Shown here one piece after another: positions 1 to 8,135 of a stretch of 34,311 bases of DNA. Under the pieces are notes generated by a model. It was not told where the DNA came from and did not search any database. It saw only the letters and a program-made list of their open reading frames with translations. Position 1 is the stretch's first letter; each line of letters starts with the position of its first letter. The stretch spans positions 1-34,311 of the forward strand of contig NZ_JACXLD010000012.1 of assembly GCF_014705705.1 (NCBI RefSeq), given 5' to 3'. The translations under genes were made by a program, and so were the position numbers. The stretch comes from Spongiibacter pelagi. GTDB lineage: Bacteria > Pseudomonadota > Gammaproteobacteria > Pseudomonadales > Spongiibacteraceae.

Positions 1-63
1 GGCGCCGGCCTCATGCTCTTTGATGGCCTTAATGATTTGTTCGTCGCTGTATCGCTTCTTCAT
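1..63 (-). CDS. IS3-family transposase OrfA, N-terminal 21 residues only
   Basis: Reading the minus strand from an ATG at 63 gives MKKRYSDEQIIKAIKEHEAG and continues off the window edge. This matches the start of the OrfA helix-turn-helix protein of IS3-family elements, which typically begins MKK(R/S)(F/Y)(T/S)(E/D)EQII. OrfA binds the element ends and is fused to the DDE transposase OrfB by programmed frameshifting in this family. Only the first 21 residues are visible, so whether the gene is intact is unknown. A GAGATCTC stretch lies just upstream of the ATG and could act as the ribosome site. Confidence 0.75.
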   Translation of the reverse strand, partial: MKKRYSDEQIIKAIKEHEAGA

Positions 64-137
64 GCTGAGATCTCCATCCCGTTAGGTTAACTGGAAATCT
101 CATCGTGGTCATGGTTCTAAAATCGGGGGAAAGGTCA
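1..137 (-). mobile_element. End of an IS3-family insertion sequence (runs off the window)
   Basis: The left window edge holds the 5' end of an IS3-family transposase gene reading outward. The non-coding stretch beyond it ends at TGACCTTTCCCCCGATTTT when read on the minus strand from 137. A TGACC-type tip followed by a C-run resembles the terminal inverted repeat of the IS407 branch of IS3, so the element boundary is placed at about 137. The other end lies outside the window, so completeness and target duplication cannot be judged. It sits 129 bp upstream of ssrA. Confidence 0.7.
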
Positions 138-266
138 ACCTCAATCCCTTTCGCGAGGCCAATACAAAATCAAACCGCATTATAGAGTTGGGAATATTAA
201 AGTACAGTGTAAACACGGATAGTGCGCGACAGGGCCAAGCAGGTTACAATGGCAACTTAGCTTTAC

Positions 267-626
267 GGGGCCGATATGGATTCGACGCCGGTTACAAAGC
301 TCTTGAGTGCATGCCGTGATGACAGCGAATCACGTAAATCCAAAGCTGTTAACTTATAGTTGCCAACGACGACAACTACGCTCTAGCGGCTTAAACCCCG
401 TTAGCGGTCATAAGTGGATGCTTGTAAACACGAAGTGACCGTCATATAGAACAAGCTAGCGAGGCGGTATGTCTGAGGCCAAGTCGCGAAACCTTTGAAC
501 TCGGAATCGCCAATTACGTCCTGCCCGTCGGGCTGTTTGCGGTTAAATCAATTGACGGATTCTAAGCATGTAGAGCCCTGAGTGGCGGACTGACGGACGG
601 GGGTTCAAATCCCCCCGGCTCCACCA
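267..626 (+). ncRNA. ssrA: tmRNA (transfer-messenger RNA)
   Basis: The 5' end GGGGCCG pairs with CGGCTCC before the terminal CCA, keeping the G3-U pair that alanyl-tRNA synthetase recognises. GGTTCAAATCC near 600 forms the T-arm. The mRNA-like part is visible: the resume codon GCC at 362-364 opens the tag ANDDNYALAA, followed by TAA at 392-394. E. coli has ANDENYALAA, so the only change is Asp for Glu at position 4; the C-terminal ALAA recognised by ClpXP is kept. tmRNA with SmpB frees ribosomes stalled on broken messages and tags the product for degradation. The gene looks intact although insertion-sequence debris flanks both sides. The 3' end of ssrA is a well-known integration site for islands. 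Confidence 0.97.
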
Positions 627-903
627 AACATATGACCAACAACTTGATCTCGAAGCCAAAGCCGATCCCGATATTAATCGCCTGCAAGAGGCACCTGGCT
701 TTGGTCCAGTCAACGCAAGTGTGTTGTGCAGCTGGATAGGCGATGGAACTCAGTTTAATCGTACACGTGACGTGTCCGCAGCACTCGGAGTCATACCTAG
801 GCAACATACGACCGGAGGGCATGACCGATTATTTGGTATAACGAAGCGGGGCGATAGCTACGTCCGCACGATGGTTGGGCTCTACAACATAAACGGGGGA
901 TAG
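627..903 (+). pseudogene. Remnant of an IS110/IS1111-family transposase (C-terminal part)
   Basis: Directly after the CCA end of ssrA an open frame reads YDQQLDLEAKADPDINRLQE, then APGFGPVNAS, GDGTQFNRTRDVSAALGVIP, RQHTTGGHDR and FGITKRGDSYVRT. This is the C-terminal helix-hairpin-helix domain (transposase_20 type) of IS110/IS1111 transposases, where the usual forms are PGVGP.TA, ALG.VPRQ.SSGGK and GI.KRGD.YLRT. The whole N-terminal RuvC-like DEDD domain is absent and the frame ends early at 903, so it cannot be active. The homology starts within about 10 bases of the tmRNA end, with no start codon of its own. Confidence 0.8.
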
Positions 904-1117
904 CACTCATCTCACCCTGTTAATCACACCGTCCCATCCGCAATGGGCCAGCACTCGTAATCTGTAATTTTCAAAGTTTCTAAAACCATACGCTCGTCGT
1001 GTCATCATTTCCATTTTGTTGCGGAAGCCCTCCGTAATTCCATTACTTTTACTAAACCGCCACATGGCCATGTAATCCCCTGTAATCCCCCCGCAAAACA
1101 AAACATTAACGGGGGAT
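892..1117. repeat. 10-bp direct repeats AACGGGGGAT flanking the ISL3 remnant
   Basis: AACGGGGGAT occurs at 892-901 and again at 1108-1117, on either side of the ISL3 transposase remnant. Inside the right edge a second pair, TGTAATCCCC, is tandemly duplicated at 1071-1080 and 1081-1090. ISL3 elements normally make 8-bp target duplications, so a 10-bp pair may be a duplication with chance extension, or a relic of the element ends. Seen directly in sequence; the interpretation is inferred. Confidence 0.5.
907..1101 (-). pseudogene. Remnant of an ISL3-family transposase (C-terminus)
   Basis: The minus-strand frame contains MWRFSKSNGITEGFRNKMEM followed by MTRRAYGFRNFENYRLRVLA and CGW. This matches the conserved C-terminus of ISL3-type transposases (IS204/IS1001/IS1096/IS1165 group), usually SNG.TEGF..K.K...R.A.GFRNF.N.R.R. 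Only about 55 residues of a roughly 400-residue protein remain; the DDE catalytic core is missing. The fragment is bracketed by the 10-bp direct repeat AACGGGGGAT at 892-901 and 1108-1117. It borders the polysaccharide cluster and its right edge supplies the end of the neighbouring glycosyltransferase gene. Confidence 0.75.
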
Positions 1118-2017
1118 TGTAATGCGAGTTTGCATTGACCAACTCAGTCGCTGCAAAATCCTATAAAACCTCGGGCTAAATATAATTGTTCCCTTTAAAA
1201 TAAACTGCCAATTATAGGAAGCTAATAGTTTTAAGTATGATAAAAAAGTGCGCTCTGAAAGAAATTTATTATAAACAATTGCATCGTCAAATATTTCAAT
1301 TTCATTCAATCCACTCGCCTCTATAAACGCTTCTATAAAAAGAATTTGTCGCCTAGCGCGCCAAACAGTACTAGATTTATTAAAGTTCTCAATACCACCA
1401 AAGGTCTGCCCGGAATGCTGTCGATAACCATAACAAGCCAATCTGTCAAGCAGAATTTCACACCCACTTTCCTTGACTTTTAAGGAAAACCACTGATCTT
1501 CATAAGGTATCGAAACTGGCATTGGGTAAACAATATTATTAAAAAATGCAGTACTAAATGTCCAAGCCCATTTAGGAACAGAATACATTTGCTTAAAAAA
1601 TGTTTTACTATCACTATTAATAATATGACTTGGTATGTGGTATTTACCAATGACTCGATCATTGCCATCCAAAAGTAAAGCATCATGCAAAATAACATCT
1701 GGCCTAACATCAGCAACCAAATCAAGAAAACGCTCAAAGGCATGAGTAACAATCAAATCATCACCATCTACAAACTTAACAAAATCTCCTTTAACTTTTG
1801 AAAATCCAAAGTTAGTTGCACTGACCTTACCTACACCTGGGTTTTTGAAAATAGAAATATTCTTAGCGCAATAATTTTGTACGATAGAGAAAGTTTCATC
1901 TTCCGAACCGTCATCCACTACAATCAATTCGTACAATCGGTGCAAAGGGATAGAACGTATCGTTTTTTCTATATATTTAGCTTCGTTTTTTACAACCATG
2001 ACTATAGATAATTTCAC
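1106..2017 (-). CDS. Family 2 glycosyltransferase, C-terminus set by an IS junction
   Basis: A GT-A fold transferase for building the polysaccharide repeat unit; donor and acceptor cannot be told from sequence. From the chosen start it reads MKLSIVMVVKNEAKYIEKTI, then ELIVVDDGSEDET and KFVDGDDLIV, the nucleotide-sugar pocket and the DxD-like metal site. The start is taken as GTG at 2017 because GGAGGAG lies four bases upstream; a longer frame from ATG 2059 lacks such a site. The last codons, reading ITIPR and stop, come from the AACGGGGGAT repeat at the ISL3 junction, so the native C-terminus has probably been replaced. It is the last gene of the cluster. The AT-rich 269 bp before it (2018-2286) shows no convincing gene. 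Confidence 0.85.
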   Translation of the reverse strand: MKLSIVMVVKNEAKYIEKTIRSIPLHRLYELIVVDDGSEDETFSIVQNYCAKNISIFKNPGVGKVSATNFGFSKVKGDFVKFVDGDDLIVTHAFERFLDLVADVRPDVILHDALLLDGNDRVIGKYHIPSHIINSDSKTFFKQMYSVPKWAWTFSTAFFNNIVYPMPVSIPYEDQWFSLKVKESGCEILLDRLACYGYRQHSGQTFGGIENFNKSSTVWRARRQILFIEAFIEASGLNEIEIFDDAIVYNKFLSERTFLSYLKLLASYNWQFILKGTIIFSPRFYRILQRLSWSMQTRITIPR

Positions 2018-2286
2018 AAATCTCCTCCGAGCCATAATAAATAAATGACAACAATACATCTAAGGAAAACAATAGATTAACCACCACATCAATTAACACT
2101 ATCAAACCACGACATAGAAATTCAAAATACCACAATATAATTTTAAACAGAAATAAATTTGATCGAATGAAAATACAGAGCAATCTACAGATTGCTTACC
2201 AGAATCGGAAGAAGAAAAAGGATAATATTTTCATTTCAACAACAAATAAACCACAGATAAAGTCGATAACCTTCAATAACTCGAAC

Positions 2287-3498
2287 TCAACCCTTTTTCA
2301 CGAAATTCAAAAAAAATGCTCTTAACACTGCCACCCATGACAAAAAAAAGACCAAATAGGAACCCTTTATGAAAGGGTATGACGAGTATCCGGCCTCACT
2401 CAATAAGCCGCCACTATCCAACAACAACGACTCCCACCGCTTCATTGTTACATGATTCTGAGATTCGAAATTAATGAATGAAGCAATGCTTTTCTTGGAT
2501 AGATTTGAATAATATTCAACATCATCAATAGAACGCCTTATTATATTTAAAACATCCTCGTAATCTCTAACAACAATTGTTGTAAACTCTGTATTTCCAT
2601 AATTCGACTTAACAAGAACTGGCAAGCCTACGCTTTGAGCTTCAAGCATACTAGCTGGAAAAGCCTCAGTACGACCAGCGTAATTCAAGATTGCAAAATC
2701 ACATGCACTCATAACATCGTACTTTTCAGCCCCCAGTATTCCATAATAAAATATTTGTTCTTGACTGACGAATCTAAGGTCAATTAAAGAATTTTGATGG
2801 GAAACAAAATCCGTATTTTTCTTACTCATGGGCTCGTACAAAAAGGGGGAGCCAACTATATGACATTCAATATTCAACCCAGCACTAGCCAAAAAATCAG
2901 ATATCTTTAGGAAATCAATATAACCCTTATAGTTCGACAGGTTACTCATATGAAACAATTTAATATTTTTATCTGGAGACAACTCACGCGCACGCTCACG
3001 CACAGAACCAACAACAATATTCCTTATATATTCACTATTAGCGCTTCTTAAGGCGCAATTTGACAGGTACGCATAAAAACCACAAGAAACAAACGACCTA
3101 GCAGTATATCTATTTACACCATAATAATAATACGGGTGATGAAGCCAAACCACCAGATTCAACGCAAGATATTTTTTATATTTCGAGAGAGTATATGGAC
3201 AGATCTTTTTGTGTGTTTCACCGGAAATAATTAACTTTTTTTCTTTGCTAATATCAAATAAATCAGAATAGGATTTTACGTTTACAAATTCAAAATTGTT
3301 ATCGGCAAAAAAAACAACTTGATTAGATGCAATGGTAATATCCCAACCCAAGCGTTTCAAACCATCAGCCAAAAGAACAGATACATACTGCGTCCCGCCA
3401 ATACCAGGATTTTGGGACAATGATTTAAAAACCACTTTCTCTTCGCCTTTAAAATCTAGATATATAACAACTGATTTATCTACACGCATTGCAATCAT
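2287..3498 (-). CDS. Glycosyltransferase, GT4-like (GT-B fold)
   Basis: About 403 residues. The N-terminal half has GIGGTQYVSVLLADGLKRLG, a typical acceptor-side motif of GT-B enzymes (GG....V..LA..L...GH). The C-terminal half has LFHMSNLSNYKGYIDFLK and, later, FPASMLEAQSVGLPVLV, which matches the E-x7-E type donor-binding region of family 4 (FP..xxEAmAxGxPVv). It probably transfers one sugar to the lipid-linked repeat unit in the cytoplasm. The start is uncertain: ATG 3498 is three bases after AAGGAGGG, and ATG 3489 is twelve bases after it. Either way the gene overlaps the end of the upstream polymerase gene, so the two are translationally coupled. A hydrophobic stretch near the C-terminus may help membrane contact. 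Confidence 0.85.
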   Translation of the reverse strand: MIAMRVDKSVVIYLDFKGEEKVVFKSLSQNPGIGGTQYVSVLLADGLKRLGWDITIASNQVVFFADNNFEFVNVKSYSDLFDISKEKKLIISGETHKKICPYTLSKYKKYLALNLVVWLHHPYYYYGVNRYTARSFVSCGFYAYLSNCALRSANSEYIRNIVVGSVRERARELSPDKNIKLFHMSNLSNYKGYIDFLKISDFLASAGLNIECHIVGSPFLYEPMSKKNTDFVSHQNSLIDLRFVSQEQIFYYGILGAEKYDVMSACDFAILNYAGRTEAFPASMLEAQSVGLPVLVKSNYGNTEFTTIVVRDYEDVLNIIRRSIDDVEYYSNLSKKSIASFINFESQNHVTMKRWESLLLDSGGLLSEAGYSSYPFIKGSYLVFFLSWVAVLRAFFLNFVKKG

Positions 3499-4612
3499 CG
3501 CCCTCCTTCTGTCCGCGAATCGCATAAAACATTACTATGACGAAAACAATCAAAGACCTATTTACAAAAATATACTCAGTAATCATATTTAGAGAAATAT
3601 ATATTACTAATAAGTTCCGAGCTTCTTTCTCCTTTAATGAGACGTAAAAAAATAACAATGCCCCGAATACAAAAACGAGCCAAACAAAACCTCCATGTAC
3701 AAGAAGTATTGAAACTAGGCCATCGTAGAAGGTCATGCCAGCCCCCATAACACCGACACCAATGATATAGAAATAGTGCTGGATCTCACCAAGAGCGATG
3801 TTTAGCTTATCAATCCTACCTAATGCTGACCCATCAGTAGAGAAATCAATTTTTGAAAAGCGATCAACAACCCTTATTAGGCTTTCATCCAAATTTGCAG
3901 ATGAAACAAAGTCTGAAAGCTGAAGAAAAAATACCAATGAAACAAAAATAGCACAGAGACCCAATAATATGGATTTTGCGTTACCATTGAGCATGAAAAC
4001 CAGAAAAATACCAATAATACCCGTTCTACTTCCCGTCAGGAAAATTGCAAATATGGTTAGCCATACAAAAACTGAACGACTAATGTCAGAACCATTGTAA
4101 ATAGCCTTAAAATAAAAGAGTATTATAGATAGATTGCAAGCGAGCAAATGCGCGTCGCTTGCAAAATAATCAGTAGAGAACGGTGAGACAGGCCGATACC
4201 CACCGTGAATATATCCTTCTATGCGCAAAAAATGGTAAAGCGGGATCCACAGAACAGCCACTAAAAACGCATACTTTATTTCAAAAAGAGCTATTTTAAA
4301 TCTCAGCCTAGACTCATATAAGAAAAAAAAAGCAATAAAAATCAATAGATATTTAAAAAAATGCCCTGCCCTATACAAACTACCTACATCATGGGACACT
4401 ACCGAGTGTAAAAATGACAAAGCCAACAAATAAACACTGACAAGAACCAAAATAAACGAGGCTTTCACCCAATGCTTTATCGATATAACGAGGAAAAGGA
4501 TAAATAAAGGATCTACAAGCCTTATCTCAGAAAAAACTTCAACATCAAACGAAAATATAAATGCACAGATCAGCAAAAGTAATCTTTGAAAATTTTCAAA
4601 AACCACTAGCAT
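3476..4612 (-). CDS. Wzy-like polysaccharide polymerase / O-antigen ligase-like membrane protein
   Basis: A 378-residue polytopic inner-membrane protein with about ten hydrophobic segments. A large periplasmic-type loop contains GYRPVSPFSTDYFASDAHLL, and the segment IFLTGSRTGIIGIF is the sequence signature commonly seen in Wzy and WaaL proteins. DGSALGRIDKLNIAL resembles the second conserved region before the terminal helices. Wzy proteins join lipid-linked repeat units at the periplasmic face after Wzx has flipped them. Primary sequence is poorly conserved in this family, so the call rests on topology, motif and position. ATG 4612 directly abuts AAGGA; a GTG two codons on (4606) has better spacing. 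The gene overlaps both neighbours. Confidence 0.8.
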   Translation of the reverse strand: MLVVFENFQRLLLLICAFIFSFDVEVFSEIRLVDPLFILFLVISIKHWVKASFILVLVSVYLLALSFLHSVVSHDVGSLYRAGHFFKYLLIFIAFFFLYESRLRFKIALFEIKYAFLVAVLWIPLYHFLRIEGYIHGGYRPVSPFSTDYFASDAHLLACNLSIILFYFKAIYNGSDISRSVFVWLTIFAIFLTGSRTGIIGIFLVFMLNGNAKSILLGLCAIFVSLVFFLQLSDFVSSANLDESLIRVVDRFSKIDFSTDGSALGRIDKLNIALGEIQHYFYIIGVGVMGAGMTFYDGLVSILLVHGGFVWLVFVFGALLFFYVSLKEKEARNLLVIYISLNMITEYIFVNRSLIVFVIVMFYAIRGQKEGDDCNACR

Positions 4613-5327
4613 TCCTTATAACCTTTCTAACTATCTCACATAATGGCGACTTTAGTTGATTTCTTTTGCGTATGTTATAACACTCCTTCCAGCCTAATAA
4701 CCGTCTTTTGAAGCTACCGGTACTTTCCCCTCCTAATCTCATTGAGACAATGTCAAGATCAATGTATTTCCACTTAACCTTGAGTAGCTCAATTAATTGA
4801 CACTGGAGCTCATAATCAGCAGATATTCTTAGACTTTTATCGAATAAATATCCATTTCTTTCCACTACTTTCCTTAATGCATCAAAACGAACAAATAAAG
4901 CGGGATGAGGTATTTGATAGCCATTCAGCCTTCCATCGACGATTCCTCGTGGAGATATTCGCCTAACAAAAACCCCACCTTTTCCAGTATAGATAACATT
5001 TCCAAAAACAACATCTAAATCTGCATCACTATCAAACTCGTCCATAACACGCTGTAGACTTCCCTGGATATAGAAATCATCTGAATTCAAGTAAGCTACT
5101 ATTCCGCTATTGACATGGCTAAAAGCTTTATTCATGGCATCGTATATACCCAAATCATTTTCAACAAATATTTCAGCCTTAAATTGCGACGCAACATCGC
5201 GCGTTCCATCAATTGAAGCCCCATCTTGGATAATATGTCTTTTATTAAATGGTAATTTATCGACACTTTCAAGGGAGTCTAAAATAGTGCGCTCTGAATT
5301 GTAAGATACCGTCAAAATGTTTAACAT
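4596..5327 (-). CDS. Family 2 glycosyltransferase (WcaE-like type)
   Basis: 243 residues, the full length of a single GT-A domain. The start MLNILTVSYNSERTILDSLE, then HIIQDGASIDGT, ENDLGIYDAMNKAF and VAYLNSDDFY match the group with I.QDG.S.DGT, E.D.GIYDAMNKGI and LN.DD.Y that includes colanic-acid and O-antigen transferases. The NSDD region is the DxD-type metal site. It should add a sugar to the undecaprenyl-linked unit from a nucleotide sugar; the sugar is unknown, although GDP-fucose is made by the same cluster. Its end overlaps the polymerase gene by 17 bases and its start is 2 bases from the stop of the sulfotransferase gene, so these genes form one operon. Confidence 0.9.
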   Translation of the reverse strand: MLNILTVSYNSERTILDSLESVDKLPFNKRHIIQDGASIDGTRDVASQFKAEIFVENDLGIYDAMNKAFSHVNSGIVAYLNSDDFYIQGSLQRVMDEFDSDADLDVVFGNVIYTGKGGVFVRRISPRGIVDGRLNGYQIPHPALFVRFDALRKVVERNGYLFDKSLRISADYELQCQLIELLKVKWKYIDLDIVSMRLGGESTGSFKRRLLGWKECYNIRKRNQLKSPLCEIVRKVIRNASGF

Positions 5328-5329
5328 AA

Positions 5330-6190
5330 CTATCGCTCGAATATATCTTTTATCTTATCGATAACAACATCATCCACATCCTCTATTTTTAATGTCCTGA
5401 CCTTTGTTTTACTAGTTAAATAACCTATAAATAAATCATCCAGCCAAATTAGCATCTTTGATCTTTTAATAAACTCTAAGCGCTTCGGTACACACCTACT
5501 ACGATAGTAACGATAAACATTTACAAACTTATTTGGACTTTCGTTTTGCCTAATAAAAACATGCCGATCAACATTAATCGCCTCAGAAAACAAGATGATT
5601 TTTCCATCTTCTAGCTCCTCAATGATGGAGTCTAAAGATTTCACACTAAAATCTTTATAGAGTTTTTTAATCATTCTAGTCAATGAATTAAGAGCCAATG
5701 AATTAACTTCCATATCAAACATCCGTTCAACATAGTCCTCAAATGATATCCTTGTCGTTTGACCGCCATCTCTTGAATAGGGCCAATCATTGTACGTTGA
5801 CATTGCCATGGACAATGGGTCTCTATAAGTTATCAGTATTTTAGCCTCTGGAAATATCAATTTTAAATTTTTTATTTTTTGAACAATACTATATTTTGTG
5901 AACCTATCCGAACTAATGAACTCCTCACTGTAAATACCACCATTAAGATTAAGCCCCACAAGCAAATTAATACATCGTTCCTCGTCAAAAGTGAGTTCAT
6001 TACGACCACAAATTCGGTCAAACACTTCCGTGACTTTTTGATTTTCCTCGACCTCAACTTTTAAGGAGTTCTTTTTTACGACATTGTGACTGGGAGCCTT
6101 TCCGAAGTAGTGGTAATTCTCAAGAAATGGTAGTACCTGCGTTTGAAGAAACGTCGTACCGCTTTTAGGCAATCCTATATGTATAATCAT
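5330..6190 (-). CDS. Sulfotransferase (PAPS-dependent, carbohydrate type)
   Basis: Near the N-terminus the sequence MIIHIGLPKSGTTFLQTQVL carries the 5'-phosphosulfate loop (PKSGTTFLQ) that holds PAPS. ILITYRDPLSMAMSTYNDW carries the 3'-phosphate motif (RDP....S.Y). Both cofactor sites appear intact in a 286-residue protein, a normal length for this superfamily. By family, it moves sulfate from PAPS to a hydroxyl; by position, the acceptor is probably a sugar of the exported polysaccharide. ATG 6190 was chosen because the motif starts immediately after it; the longer frame starts with TTG at 6208, which overlaps the flippase gene. No PAPS synthesis genes are in the window, so the donor would come from general sulfate assimilation. 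Confidence 0.88.
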   Translation of the reverse strand: MIIHIGLPKSGTTFLQTQVLPFLENYHYFGKAPSHNVVKKNSLKVEVEENQKVTEVFDRICGRNELTFDEERCINLLVGLNLNGGIYSEEFISSDRFTKYSIVQKIKNLKLIFPEAKILITYRDPLSMAMSTYNDWPYSRDGGQTTRISFEDYVERMFDMEVNSLALNSLTRMIKKLYKDFSVKSLDSIIEELEDGKIILFSEAINVDRHVFIRQNESPNKFVNVYRYYRSRCVPKRLEFIKRSKMLIWLDDLFIGYLTSKTKVRTLKIEDVDDVVIDKIKDIFER

Positions 6191-6204
6191 CCATTCCGCC
6201 TTTA

Positions 6205-7392
6205 TCAATTATTAACACTGTAATAATTAATTACTTTTTTCATCGAAACACCAAATACAATGGAATAGCTAACACCGATAACTGCTGTATAGATCCAGAT
6301 CATTTGAACGGGATCCCTTACACCAACCCAACTCAAACAAAGGCTTACAATAGTGCCAAAAAAAATAGTAATCCCATTTCTTAATGCAGATGAACCTAAA
6401 TCGTAATGTAAAAGCCCAACTAATGGAGATACAGAAAATCGGAAAATCGTGATTAGCAAAACAGGAATAAAATACGGCTCAATATTTTCCAAAGAAGGAT
6501 AGACCTTATTAAGCGGTAGTTTTGTCAAAAAAATGTAGGCAAATATTGCATATATGATCACAGCAATAAATACCACTAACGCGCTTTTTATAAAAAAGCT
6601 AATTTTATCTTGTGATTTACAGAAGTCACGGCCTAACATTGGCCCCAGATGCTGCTGAATAATTCTTAATGGCGCCTCTAGGAGCTTGTTAGCCAAAAAG
6701 TAATATCCTGCAGACTCCATTCCATAAGCGACCCCAAAAAAAATTGTCAAAGCCTGAACATTAACAGCCGCCAAGATTGTAGTTGGAAGCGAAAATAGGA
6801 ACACATCTTTTTGTTCGAAAATTATGCCACACACAACTTTTACTTTTGGAAAGAGCAACTTCCTCACAACCTTCCTGTAAGGAATTAAAGCTATATAAAG
6901 TCCCGCAACCAACCCAATCCAGATATTTTCAAAATATATAATCGAAAAGTACTGCCCTATAGCAGCAAATACTGGCTTCAAAAAAACCGCGACTCTTGCG
7001 CTTCTAATTTCATCACTAACTATTGAAATACTATACAGCCAAACGTGCAAATAAAATCCTAAAGCAGAAACCAAAACCACTGCAATATCGCTTAAGTCGA
7101 CATTAAGTATTGAACGGAAGATTAACAAGATAGAGCCAGACAATGCTATTACGAGCGGGGAAATATACAACGGAAGCATTTTATAATTAGCATTTTGTCT
7201 ACCATGTTTTATTACGCTTATTTCATACCGACAACCAATCACCGAAGAAATAATCATAATTATACTTAATAGGTACGCATAATTTCCGAAATTTTCTTTA
7301 GATAATAATTCACTGAATATAATTAAAGAAAAATACGTAACTAGCTGCCCCGCCCCACCCAACAATGAAAATACAAACAGATTTTTCAACAT
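6205..7392 (-). CDS. Wzx-like polysaccharide flippase
   Basis: A 395-residue membrane protein with roughly ten to twelve hydrophobic segments and little soluble sequence. The N-terminus (LLGGAGQLVTYFSLIIFSEL, then LSKENFGNYAYLLSIIMI) has the pattern of the MOP-superfamily flippases, where the first helix is followed by (S/P)x(E/D)xFGxY. The later GYYFLANKLLEAPLRIIQQ is also typical of Wzx (A.K....P..L....L). Wzx moves the undecaprenyl-diphosphate-linked repeat unit from the cytoplasmic to the periplasmic side, where Wzy works. Together with the polymerase at 3476-4612 it supports a Wzx/Wzy pathway instead of an ABC exporter. The gene is AT-rich like its neighbours. Confidence 0.85.
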   Translation of the reverse strand: MLKNLFVFSLLGGAGQLVTYFSLIIFSELLSKENFGNYAYLLSIIMIISSVIGCRYEISVIKHGRQNANYKMLPLYISPLVIALSGSILLIFRSILNVDLSDIAVVLVSALGFYLHVWLYSISIVSDEIRSARVAVFLKPVFAAIGQYFSIIYFENIWIGLVAGLYIALIPYRKVVRKLLFPKVKVVCGIIFEQKDVFLFSLPTTILAAVNVQALTIFFGVAYGMESAGYYFLANKLLEAPLRIIQQHLGPMLGRDFCKSQDKISFFIKSALVVFIAVIIYAIFAYIFLTKLPLNKVYPSLENIEPYFIPVLLITIFRFSVSPLVGLLHYDLGSSALRNGITIFFGTIVSLCLSWVGVRDPVQMIWIYTAVIGVSYSIVFGVSMKKVINYYSVNN

Positions 7393-7432
7393 TTAAAAAA
7401 TTCTTGACTTTTACGGATATTGACAAAAAATT

Positions 7433-8104
7433 TCACCATTTTTTTTCGTTGTTTTTAAAAAATTCCATCAATTTACTATTAAACATTTGGGGATCCAAAC
7501 TCCAATCCAGCTCAAAGACCTCTTGAGCCATTTTTAATTCGTGACGCTCAAGCTCCCACCAATGCCAATTATTTAACAATTTTCTCGTCTCAAAATCGTA
7601 TCTTTCTTTTATTAACCGAGCAGGGACCCCTCCAATTACTGAAAAAGGAGGAAACCGTCGATTTACCACAGCGCCAGCCCCTATTATTGATGAATGCCCA
7701 ACACTTGCCCCATCCAGCAATGTAACATTAGTCCCAACCCAACAATTCGCCCCTAAAACAACCCCGCCTGATTTTTTAATTCCAGAGTTACCGCTCGATA
7801 GCTCTACTATATTTCTTGTAAAGTGATCCTGAAAAGCTAATTTTTGAATTGCGTGATTAGAACTTCTTATTTGTATTGGGCCCGCTATTGCACAATACTC
7901 CCCTATATCACACTCGCCGACATATGAAATTGCATTGATTCGAACGCCTCTTTTTATTCTTGCCTTTGGATGTATGTAGCTTCCTACCGGTATTCTTATA
8001 TCATTCGCACGAAGTCTGGCATGTATAGGCAATGACCTAAGAAGACGTTTTTTATTTCTGACGTATTCGTAGAAAAGCGTTATATACCCTGAAATTTTCT
8101 TCAT
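7433..8104 (-). CDS. Hexapeptide-repeat acyltransferase (LbH, CatB/Vat-like)
   Basis: 223 residues built on left-handed beta-helix hexapeptides: the middle reads ISYVGECDIGEYCAIAGPIQ, followed by RSSNHAIQ, and the final coils read GANCWVGTNVTLLDGASVGH then SSIIGAGAVVNR, closing with VIGGVPARLIKERYD. The ending (GxPAkxIkxR) is the standard end of acetyltransferases of the serine/maltose/CatB group, and the SSNH histidine is in the place of the catalytic base. It probably adds acetyl, or another acyl group, from the CoA thioester to a sugar in the repeat unit. It lies between the LicD-like and flippase genes. The acyl group and acceptor are not determinable. Confidence 0.87.
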   Translation of the reverse strand: MKKISGYITLFYEYVRNKKRLLRSLPIHARLRANDIRIPVGSYIHPKARIKRGVRINAISYVGECDIGEYCAIAGPIQIRSSNHAIQKLAFQDHFTRNIVELSSGNSGIKKSGGVVLGANCWVGTNVTLLDGASVGHSSIIGAGAVVNRRFPPFSVIGGVPARLIKERYDFETRKLLNNWHWWELERHELKMAQEVFELDWSLDPQMFNSKLMEFFKNNEKKW

Positions 8105-8135
8105 ATATAAATTTTCGTATTCGAGAATTTGTTTT

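Noticed and set aside
241-266. TACAAT as the -10 box of ssrA
   Set aside because: It lies about 17 bases before the mature 5' end and no good -35 is visible; tmRNA is processed at its 5' end, so it is possible but not supported well enough to list.
600-626. Possible att site: search for a second copy of the ssrA 3' end in the window
   Set aside because: No second copy of the terminal bases was seen between 627 and 34311 and no integrase gene is present, so an integrative island cannot be asserted from this window.
1977-2183. 68-codon hydrophobic minus-strand frame upstream of the last glycosyltransferase
   Set aside because: Overlaps the glycosyltransferase start and its ribosome site, lies in AT-rich DNA where such frames are common, and has no recognisable family.
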